DNA of 64,000 nt from an uncultured Candidatus Melainabacteria bacterium (lineage in GTDB: Bacteria > Cyanobacteriota > Vampirovibrionia > Gastranaerophilales > Gastranaerophilaceae), in the NCBI GenBank assembly GCA_934726055.1, contig CAKVCZ010000013.1, positions 1 to 64,000 of the forward strand. The letters run 5' to 3'. Numbering within the stretch: position 1 is the stretch's first letter; each line of letters begins with the position of its first letter. The position numbers were made by a program, and so were the translations under genes. A model generated the notes under the pieces. That model was not told the origin of the DNA, made no database searches, and worked only from the letters and a program-made list of their open reading frames with translations. This document shows, piece by piece, positions 45,239 to 52,776 of this stretch.

Positions 45239-46806
45239 TATAAATTTAATTCTTTCTTTGCTTCCTGACAATTAGGATTTAATTTTAAACATTTTTGAAA
45301 ATATAATGCTGCTGTTTGAATATCATCATGGCTTTTGTATATAAGTCCTTGATAATAGTAGTATCTGTAATCATTTTGATTTAAATAATAAACGGTTGAT
45401 AAATAATCTTGTGCAAGACTAAAATTATCTCTGTTAATTTCATACCTTGCCAAACCAAGCCATGCATCCGTATATGTTATGTTTATACCAAGAGCCTTTT
45501 TTAAATAGTTTAATTGTTTAAAAGGTTCTGTCATTGCAATATTATAATATGCTTCAACAGATGTTGATGAAGTTTTTAAAGCTTTTTCAAACATCGCTTT
45601 TGCAAGCTTTTCTTCCCCTTGTTTTTGGTAAATCTCTGCAATTTTAACTTGAGCATCAGAAGAAACAGATTTATCCTTTTCAGCTTTTTCAAAATCCTTC
45701 AACGCATTTTTATAATCTTTTTTAATAAAATTTAATTTACCTCTTGTCATTCTTGCATCGGCTAAATTTTTATTTTTCTTAATTGCTTTTTGTGCTGAAT
45801 CTTGAGCCTTTTCATATTCATTCATTGCTAAATAAACTTTACTCATTAAGGAATTTACTTTTGCATTATTTGCTTTATTCTTTCCTAATGCATTTTGTAA
45901 GGCTCTTATTGATTTAGAATATTCTGATTGATAAAAATAATAATATCCTAAGTGATAATTTTTCAACCAATCTTTTTCCGCAGACTTATAAAGAACATAT
46001 TGCTCAATTGAATTTACACGTCTTTGAAGTTCAGATTCAGTCAATGGTTCCTTTTTTATATGACTTACTATTTTTAGTGCGGTTTGCGGTTTTGCACCAT
46101 CTGCATAAATTTGTGCCTGCAATATTTGATAATTTAAATTTTGTGGATTTTTTGAAACCGCAGAATTTATATATTGTCTTGCAACTTGAAGATTGTTTGA
46201 TTTATAAGCTGCCAATGCGGCTATATAATTTGCATAATCATAGTTTTTTAACAAATCTGACTGTTTAATTATATCATCCAAAGATTCTTTTGCCTGATCG
46301 TTATACATTATATTTGCATAAGCTTCTGCCAAATATATTTCTTCTTTATAAGTAAGTCTTTTATTAGGATAGAAGAATTTTTTTAAATTTTCAACATGAT
46401 TTGATGTAATATCCTTATCTGACATTTTTTTTGTTGCAAATTCTGAAAGATAAAAGAAACCGTATTCAGCCAACTTATTTGCCATCAAGGTATATCCAAA
46501 ATCATTTGTTTCTACTTTATCCAATACATTTTTATATTCTTCATAAGCAACTTCTACATTGCTTTGTTTAAATTTATCAGTCGCACTCAAAAAGTCATTA
46601 AATGCTTCCATTTGAGATAATGTAATGTTAAAGTTGACAGACAACTCATTAACCTTCATTGTTGGATCTAAAAGATTAATTGCGTAATTACTAAAATCTT
46701 CATTTGTTTTAACTTTGCTTTGTTCTTCTTTCGCAAAACACAATGCCTGCACAAATAGAGTTAGTGATAAAATTGTTATAAACGAACACAGGTATTTTTT
46801 AATCAT
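45238..46806 (-). CDS. exported TPR-repeat protein
   Basis: The 522-aa protein begins with a signal peptide (YLCSFITILSLTLFVQALCFA). It contains many tetratricopeptide repeats, especially in residues 270-520, such as YEKAQDSAQKAIKKNKNLADA and YKNALKDFEKAEKD. It is a protein-interaction scaffold, probably periplasmic or anchored at the outer membrane. Its start overlaps the HD-GYP gene by 8 nt. The operon layout suggests that it transmits or assembles something with the regulators. Confidence 0.82.
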   Translation of the reverse strand: MIKKYLCSFITILSLTLFVQALCFAKEEQSKVKTNEDFSNYAINLLDPTMKVNELSVNFNITLSQMEAFNDFLSATDKFKQSNVEVAYEEYKNVLDKVETNDFGYTLMANKLAEYGFFYLSEFATKKMSDKDITSNHVENLKKFFYPNKRLTYKEEIYLAEAYANIMYNDQAKESLDDIIKQSDLLKNYDYANYIAALAAYKSNNLQVARQYINSAVSKNPQNLNYQILQAQIYADGAKPQTALKIVSHIKKEPLTESELQRRVNSIEQYVLYKSAEKDWLKNYHLGYYYFYQSEYSKSIRALQNALGKNKANNAKVNSLMSKVYLAMNEYEKAQDSAQKAIKKNKNLADARMTRGKLNFIKKDYKNALKDFEKAEKDKSVSSDAQVKIAEIYQKQGEEKLAKAMFEKALKTSSTSVEAYYNIAMTEPFKQLNYLKKALGINITYTDAWLGLARYEINRDNFSLAQDYLSTVYYLNQNDYRYYYYQGLIYKSHDDIQTAALYFQKCLKLNPNCQEAKKELNL

Positions 46807-48553
46807 TATTCATGTCCCTCATCGTTTCATACCCATAATAATATCTGTTAAACATACTTACAAAATTCTGTTGAGTATTATCAAGAGTATCCGGATCTAA
46901 GTTTAATATATCATATAAATTTTTCATTGTATATAACGATAAAAATTTACTATCTGCATCATTAATATTGAGATGATTTTCTGTTAAAAAGACCTCAATA
47001 ATATCGTTACAGCGTAAATTCATAAATACATCAACAACAGCACCGTCAAAATGTGTTCCGCTGTCGTTCAATAATATATCCATTACTTTTTTTATAGGCA
47101 TTTTATCGCGATAATGTCTTTTAGATGTAATTGCATCAAAAACATCAGCAACGGCTAAAATTCTACCGCCCAAAGGAATTTCATCGTGATTCAAAAATCT
47201 GTAATAACCGGAACCATCAAGTTTTTCATGGTGAGAACAAGCTATTTCGGTTACTTTTTTGAAATCATCAGACATATGAATTTTTTGCAATATGTCATGT
47301 GTAATTTCAACGTGAGATTGAATATGCTCATATTCTTCAGGAGTTAATCGACCTTCTTTTTGCAAAACAGAATCTCTAATACCAATCTTACCTATATCGT
47401 GCAAAATTGCTGCTTTTTCAATTATATTAACTTCTCTTTCATTCAAATTCATAGCCTTTGCAATTAGAGAAGAATACATTTTAACCCTTGTTGAATGACC
47501 TGCTGTAATCTTATCCCTAGCATCAATAGATGCAGCCAAAGTTTCAATAAAGCTTTCAAATACAATCTTTTGTTCTTCTAACATTTTTTGTTGAGTTTTA
47601 AATAATTGTGCATTTTCAAGTGCAATTCCCGCAGATGAACCGATTGCAACCATCAAATCTTCATCCAAATCGGAAAAACAACCTTCCAATTTATTTAAAA
47701 CCTGAAATGCACCAATAATCTTTTGTTGCAAATTTTTAATTGGCATACACAAAATTGTTTTTGTTTTGTAACCGGTTTTCAAATCTATTTCAGGATTAAA
47801 TCTCGGGTCATTATAGGCATCTTTAATATTGATTGTTTCTCCTGTTTTAACACAATGTCCTGCCAAACCTTTATCCGCAGGGAAACGGATTTCTGAATTT
47901 TCTAAACCCAATGCAACCTTTGACCAAATTTCATTTTTTTCCTCATCGTATAAAAAAACAGTACATCTATCAGCTTGTATAGCCTCTTTTGTTTCTTCCG
48001 CAATTGTTTTTATCAATTGATCAATATTTGTTTCAGCAGATATTGATTGACTTATTTTAACTAATGCAACTAATGGATCTGCTCTGTTTGCTAATAATCC
48101 GTTTGAAATTGACTGTAATTCTGTTAAATTTTCATTTATTACATTTAATAAATTCAACTCATCATTTTTAAATGCCAAATTTTTTGCACAATCAAATGAC
48201 AATTTCGCCAATTCATAATTTTTATCCGATTTGTATATAAACCCTAAAACAAACTCTACAAATATACGAACAGTCTTATCATCCAAATAAGTAGCCAAAT
48301 ATTTTGCATCACTTATTACAGATAGAGCTTCTTGATAATTGGATTTGTCTTTGATATATAACAATACACCTTGCAAAGCCAAACATAAAGCAAAATTGGC
48401 ACTATCTCTATTATCTTTTAATGTCGGTAATGCTTCTTTCAATAAATTTTCACTCATTGAATAATTATTTTTAATAAACTCTTTTATAGCTGTATTTATT
48501 AAATTACAAGCATATTCAACACTATTATTCTTTTGTTCGTCAATTAAATCCAT
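46799..48553 (-). CDS. GAF and HD-GYP domain protein (c-di-GMP phosphodiesterase)
   Basis: The 584-aa soluble protein has a TPR-like helical N-terminus (about 1-150), a GAF sensor domain (about 165-315, SQSISAETNIDQLIKTI to GSSAGIALENAQL) and an HD-GYP domain (about 340-530). HD-GYP residues include LHDIGKIGIRD, HVEITHDIL, CSHHEKLDGSGYYRF and ADVFDAITSKRHYR. The last Pro of the consensus GYP is Tyr. It probably hydrolyses c-di-GMP in response to a small ligand and is the first gene of the seven-gene operon ending in cca. Confidence 0.9.
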   Translation of the reverse strand: MDLIDEQKNNSVEYACNLINTAIKEFIKNNYSMSENLLKEALPTLKDNRDSANFALCLALQGVLLYIKDKSNYQEALSVISDAKYLATYLDDKTVRIFVEFVLGFIYKSDKNYELAKLSFDCAKNLAFKNDELNLLNVINENLTELQSISNGLLANRADPLVALVKISQSISAETNIDQLIKTIAEETKEAIQADRCTVFLYDEEKNEIWSKVALGLENSEIRFPADKGLAGHCVKTGETINIKDAYNDPRFNPEIDLKTGYKTKTILCMPIKNLQQKIIGAFQVLNKLEGCFSDLDEDLMVAIGSSAGIALENAQLFKTQQKMLEEQKIVFESFIETLAASIDARDKITAGHSTRVKMYSSLIAKAMNLNEREVNIIEKAAILHDIGKIGIRDSVLQKEGRLTPEEYEHIQSHVEITHDILQKIHMSDDFKKVTEIACSHHEKLDGSGYYRFLNHDEIPLGGRILAVADVFDAITSKRHYRDKMPIKKVMDILLNDSGTHFDGAVVDVFMNLRCNDIIEVFLTENHLNINDADSKFLSLYTMKNLYDILNLDPDTLDNTQQNFVSMFNRYYYGYETMRDMNND

Positions 48554-48649
48554 ATATTTTAATTACCTTTATTATTGATATATTTTATTGTACAATATTT
48601 ATCATAATATTTCAAAAAATTTTTTTATTATACAAGGTATAAAATATTA

Positions 48650-49336
48650 ATGCAAAAAATCACAATTTTAATTCCGGTATATAATGAAGTTAACACTTTG
48701 GAAGAAATCCTTAATAAAGTTGAAAATACTGATTTTTGCGGATTAGAAAAAGAGATTATTTTAATAGATGATTGTTCAACAGACGGAACAAAGGAAATTT
48801 ACTCTAAGTTTCCATATAAAGTTTTGTATCACAATGTTAACAAAGGAAAAGGTGCCGCACTTAGAACCGGATTTAAAGAAGCAAACGGCGACATAATTAT
48901 TATTCAAGATGCTGATTTAGAGTATGATCCAAGAGATTACAAAGAGCTTATAAGATTAGTTCTTGAAGATAAAGCAGACGTTGTTTACGGAACCAGATTA
49001 ACCGGTGTAAAACCATCAAGAGCGTTTATGTTTCACCACCTTTTGGGAAATAAATTTTTAACATTTGTAACTAATTTACTATATTGTACAACACTTACAG
49101 ATATGGAAACATGCTATAAATGCTTTAGGGCAGATTTTATAAAAGACATAAAAATACATTCTAACAGATTTGATTTTGAACCTGAAATTACTGCTAAAAT
49201 ACTCAAAAAAGGTGCAAGATTATACGAATTACCAATTTCTTATTACGGAAGAGAGTACAAAGAAGGGAAAAAAATAACGTGGAAAGATGGTATTTACGCA
49301 CTTTGGACTCTTATAAAATATCGTTTCGTTGATTAG
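48650..49336 (+). CDS. family 2 glycosyltransferase (DPM1-like)
   Basis: The 228-aa protein has the GT-A fold of dolichol/polyprenyl-phosphate mannosyl- and glucosyltransferases: ILIPVYNEVNTLEEIL, IDDCSTDGT, NKGKGAALRTGF and the DAD-type metal motif in QDADLEYDP. It has no C-terminal membrane anchor. It probably loads a sugar onto a polyprenyl phosphate for surface glycan assembly. A TATAAA box lies about 10 nt before the ATG and the ribosome site is weak. Confidence 0.85.
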   Translation: MQKITILIPVYNEVNTLEEILNKVENTDFCGLEKEIILIDDCSTDGTKEIYSKFPYKVLYHNVNKGKGAALRTGFKEANGDIIIIQDADLEYDPRDYKELIRLVLEDKADVVYGTRLTGVKPSRAFMFHHLLGNKFLTFVTNLLYCTTLTDMETCYKCFRADFIKDIKIHSNRFDFEPEITAKILKKGARLYELPISYYGREYKEGKKITWKDGIYALWTLIKYRFVD

Positions 49337-49393
49337 ATTTGAAATTTAACTTTTTTCATGATAAGTTTAACGCAGACAGGAGTTAGATAAAAC

Positions 49394-50611
49394 ATGAAAA
49401 ATTTAGTTGTAGGTGCAGGATTAACCGGAGCAATTATTGCTGAAAGAATTGCGACAGTTATGCGAGAAGAAGTAACAGTTATCGACAAAGCCTCACATGT
49501 TGGAGGTTTGCATTACGATTACATTGATAAAGGTACAAATATCCTTGTTCAGCCTAAAAAAATAAATATTTTACACACAAATCATAAATTTATATGGGAT
49601 TATTTGTCTAATTTTGCAAAATTAGATCCATTAACATTTAGGCCCAGCGTTTATATACAAGGACACACAGCATCGTTACCATTATGTTTAAATACTTTAC
49701 ACGAAATTTTTCCTGAAGATTTTGCAAAAATGCTTGAAAACAAACTAATCGCAAAATTCGGATACAATAAACAAATAACTCTTGCAGAAATGCAACATAA
49801 TCTTGATGAAGATTTAAAATTCTTGTCTAACTATTTTTATGAAAACGTATTTAAACCATATACAATGAAACAATGGGGTATTTCAGAAAATGCAGTACCA
49901 CCTTGTGCAGAAACATATTATCCGTTCTATATAAGTACAGATAACAGATATTATAAAGAAAAATATCAAGCAATACCTAATAAAGGGTGGTCTGATTTAA
50001 TAAAACAAATCTTATCTTCAAGAAAAACTATAAAATTAAAATTGAACACAGATTTTGCAAAAATTAACGCATCTAAATATGATAGAATTTTTTATACAGG
50101 ATCAATAGATGAATATTTTGATTATAAATATGGGGAACTACCGTACAGAAGCGTTCATACAGAGTTAGATTATTCTGTTAAATCTGATTGTTATGACGCT
50201 GTTTATAACTATCCTTATGAGTTTGATTTTTTAAGAACAAACTTTTACAAACATACACAACCTGATAAAATATTCAAAACAAATAGAGAAATCATTGGTT
50301 ATGAGTATTTTGAAAATTTTGAATTAGGTAAAAATGAAAGATTTTATCCTATAATAAACCACAAATCTCAAATGATTTATGAAAAGTATAAAAAAGAAGC
50401 AAAAGAACTTGAAAATGTATTTTTCGCAGGAAATTTTGGTGAATTTAACTATTATGAAACAGACGAACTTGTAAGACGCGCATTAGAAATAGTTGCAAAA
50501 CTTGTATTAAACAAAAATAAAGATATTGAAGAAAATAGCAATATTGAAGCAGAAAGTGAAAGTGAAACTAAACAATCACAGGAACAAGCAGAAAGTACCG
50601 ATAATGAATGA
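49394..50611 (+). CDS. glf: UDP-galactopyranose mutase
   Basis: Glf converts UDP-galactopyranose to UDP-galactofuranose using reduced FAD. The FAD site VGAGLTGAIIAERIA, DKASHVGGLHYDY, the family block PYTMKQWGIS and the C-terminal NREIIGYEYFEN and VFFAGNFGEFNYY are all present. It is 405 aa, with a Glu/Ser-rich tail of about 30 residues. It overlaps the next gene by 8 nt. It implies galactofuranose in a surface polysaccharide. Confidence 0.93.
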   Translation: MKNLVVGAGLTGAIIAERIATVMREEVTVIDKASHVGGLHYDYIDKGTNILVQPKKINILHTNHKFIWDYLSNFAKLDPLTFRPSVYIQGHTASLPLCLNTLHEIFPEDFAKMLENKLIAKFGYNKQITLAEMQHNLDEDLKFLSNYFYENVFKPYTMKQWGISENAVPPCAETYYPFYISTDNRYYKEKYQAIPNKGWSDLIKQILSSRKTIKLKLNTDFAKINASKYDRIFYTGSIDEYFDYKYGELPYRSVHTELDYSVKSDCYDAVYNYPYEFDFLRTNFYKHTQPDKIFKTNREIIGYEYFENFELGKNERFYPIINHKSQMIYEKYKKEAKELENVFFAGNFGEFNYYETDELVRRALEIVAKLVLNKNKDIEENSNIEAESESETKQSQEQAESTDNE

Positions 50612-51725
50612 AGAATATTTGTCATATTATGACTATTTAAAATCTATTAATTTTGAAAATATTTTAGAAAATCTAAAAAACAAATATAAAAACCAAAAAG
50701 TAATTCTTTTTGGTATGGGTGCACTACTTGATGTTATTATAGATGAATTTCATATACAAGATTTCCTAAATATTATTGGTATAACTGACTCTCATATTGA
50801 ACATGAAAACGAAAACGAAGTAGAAAATAGTGATAAAGAGTACAAAGGAATTCGAGTTTTTAATCCACTGGCATTAAGAAGCATTAATTACAATGTTATA
50901 CTTGATACAACTACCATGTTGGGTAAAACAAAACAATTTTTAAGAAAAAATTATTACGTAAAAAAGAATACTGTAATAAAAAATCTTATTCAAATTCCAA
51001 TTTTACAAATTATAAAAAGCTTTATTCACAGACAAAAGGTCTTATTTAATTACATAAAAGAAAGCAAGAACATAATTAAGTCCGTATATTACGGAATTAC
51101 TTGTAATAAAGAAGAATTAATATCAAAAACAAACTACATAAAAAAATTAAGAATTTTACAAGAAAAAAATGATAAAATAAGAGTTGCATTTTTGTGTTCT
51201 GATATAAAAAATACAGACTTTATTACACTTTATAATTTAATGAAATTTGATAATAAATTTAATGTATATCCTGTAATTTTAATTCCAAATAATTTAATAG
51301 AAACTAAAGAAATTGATGAAGAATTAATGAAAAACAGTTTATCTCAATTTAAGAATTCAAATGATATAGACATAATTGACGGCTGGGACAGAGATACAAA
51401 TGACTTGGCATGTTTGCATGCTTTCAAACCTGATATTGTATTTTATCAAGATCCTATATATATAAAAGATAATTTTAGTCCATTAAAAATGTCAGAAACC
51501 GCACTTACTTTTAATATTCAATATGACTTTGACAAAAAAAGTTATAACAAAATTTGTTCAGGGTACTACAAAAAGCAAGCTGCAAATTTCTGGAAAATAT
51601 TTGTAAAATCAGAAGAAGACGAAAAAGAATTTATCACATGCACTAATCTGCTTGGAAAAGACATTGTAACAAACACGAACGGCAAACCTCATCTAAAGAT
51701 TTTGGAATATTTAAAATCGCTGTAA
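50604..51725 (+). CDS. probable surface-polysaccharide transferase
   Basis: The start is the ATG at 50604, giving 373 aa, 8 nt inside glf. Residues 30-110 resemble a nucleotide-binding fold (KVILFGMGALLDVII) like those found in polysaccharide enzymes. The C-terminal half (about 200-370) has RVAFLCSDIKNTDFI, IDIIDGWDRD and KPDIVFYQDPIY, reminiscent of CDP-glycerol glycerophosphotransferase-like proteins but without its C-terminal half. The function is uncertain; the context suggests galactofuranose or teichoic-like polymer decoration. Confidence 0.6.
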   Translation: MNEEYLSYYDYLKSINFENILENLKNKYKNQKVILFGMGALLDVIIDEFHIQDFLNIIGITDSHIEHENENEVENSDKEYKGIRVFNPLALRSINYNVILDTTTMLGKTKQFLRKNYYVKKNTVIKNLIQIPILQIIKSFIHRQKVLFNYIKESKNIIKSVYYGITCNKEELISKTNYIKKLRILQEKNDKIRVAFLCSDIKNTDFITLYNLMKFDNKFNVYPVILIPNNLIETKEIDEELMKNSLSQFKNSNDIDIIDGWDRDTNDLACLHAFKPDIVFYQDPIYIKDNFSPLKMSETALTFNIQYDFDKKSYNKICSGYYKKQAANFWKIFVKSEEDEKEFITCTNLLGKDIVTNTNGKPHLKILEYLKSL

Positions 51726-51730
51726 TAAAT

Positions 51731-52603
51731 TTACTTACAACTTGTAACTGTTGTGGATAATACTTTATCACTATTATTACATTTTCCTGCTGTACTTTCT
51801 TCATGTGATGCATCAAGATAGTCCATGTTGCCCGTATTTATCACCCAAGCTGCACACATTTTGCCATAATAAAAGCATTGTTGCTTTAAATTCCAATAAC
51901 CTGTATCAGTCCATCTAGTACCACCACCATATGGATATATACCATCTGTTGTTACTAAAAACCAAAACAAATCTACACCCCAAGTGTTTTTTCCCTTGTT
52001 CGGTCCGTCTATATCTACAAATATCGTTCCTGCACTGCCATTTGTTTTATACCCTGAAAATTCAGTTGTAGAGTATTGTGTAATCATCTCTATTATACTA
52101 AATGACCACCCGCCGGATAATACCCCCCTCGCGTAACTTGTTGAATCATAAGACTGATCAGTATTACCATACAAAAATTTATAATTATTAGCCATACAAC
52201 CAGAACCTGTAGTCCCACAATTTTTAGTTATCTTCATAAATTCTGTTATTCTATCAAAATAGCGTGTTCTTGCTGCAGCACAATTTAAATTAGCTTCACA
52301 ACCGTCATTTATAAACCAGGCGTTTAATGGGCCATATACAGCTATCGCCCTATTTTGTGCTTCGTTTAATTCTGCATATATTTTCTTTACTTTTGCCATT
52401 TTTTCTGCATTTCCTGTTGAACTGTTTAAGTTCGGAATAGTCAACGCTGCAACAACACCGATTATCCCCATTACAATTAGGGTTTCTGCAAGAGTAAATG
52501 CTAATATTTTCTTTGTATATCTGTAAAAAAAGGAGTTTAATAAGTTAAAACCAGTATTATTATTTGATTCTACCCTACCGCATAGCTGTATTCCTTTACT
52601 CAT
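51731..52603 (-). CDS. type II/IV pseudopilin-like protein
   Basis: The ATG at 52603 (AGGAG 9 nt upstream) gives 290 aa. After a 36-residue basic leader comes the class III prepilin signal AFTLAETLIVMGIIGVVAAL, with the helper Glu at mature position 5. The residue before the cleavage point is Ala rather than the usual Gly, and the leader is long. The globular part is Cys-rich (about nine cysteines) and may be disulfide-bonded. No pilus assembly genes are adjacent, so it may be a minor pilin or a secreted adhesin-like subunit. Confidence 0.78.
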   Translation of the reverse strand: MSKGIQLCGRVESNNNTGFNLLNSFFYRYTKKILAFTLAETLIVMGIIGVVAALTIPNLNSSTGNAEKMAKVKKIYAELNEAQNRAIAVYGPLNAWFINDGCEANLNCAAARTRYFDRITEFMKITKNCGTTGSGCMANNYKFLYGNTDQSYDSTSYARGVLSGGWSFSIIEMITQYSTTEFSGYKTNGSAGTIFVDIDGPNKGKNTWGVDLFWFLVTTDGIYPYGGGTRWTDTGYWNLKQQCFYYGKMCAAWVINTGNMDYLDASHEESTAGKCNNSDKVLSTTVTSCK

Positions 52604-52719
52604 AAGCATTTGCTCCTTTCTATTTTGTTACGTAATAATTATATACCCAAGTTCCATGTTTTGCAAACATTTTTTATTAAAATATTTGTAAAATATTTGT
52701 AAAATTTTATTTTGGCTTT

Positions 52720-52767
52720 GTCAGAACAGTCATCCGGACAGGGGAACTTTTTTAGAAAAAGTTATCT
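52720..52767. repeat. dispersed intergenic repeat, copy A
   Basis: GTCAGAACAGTC at 52720-52731 is followed by GGGGAACTT and the hairpin AACTTTTT-TAG-AAAAAGTT. A related copy lies inverted at 58466-58515. On the minus strand the hairpin could also terminate the SNF2 gene that ends at 52777. Confidence 0.55.
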
Positions 52768-52776
52768 TCACCCAAA

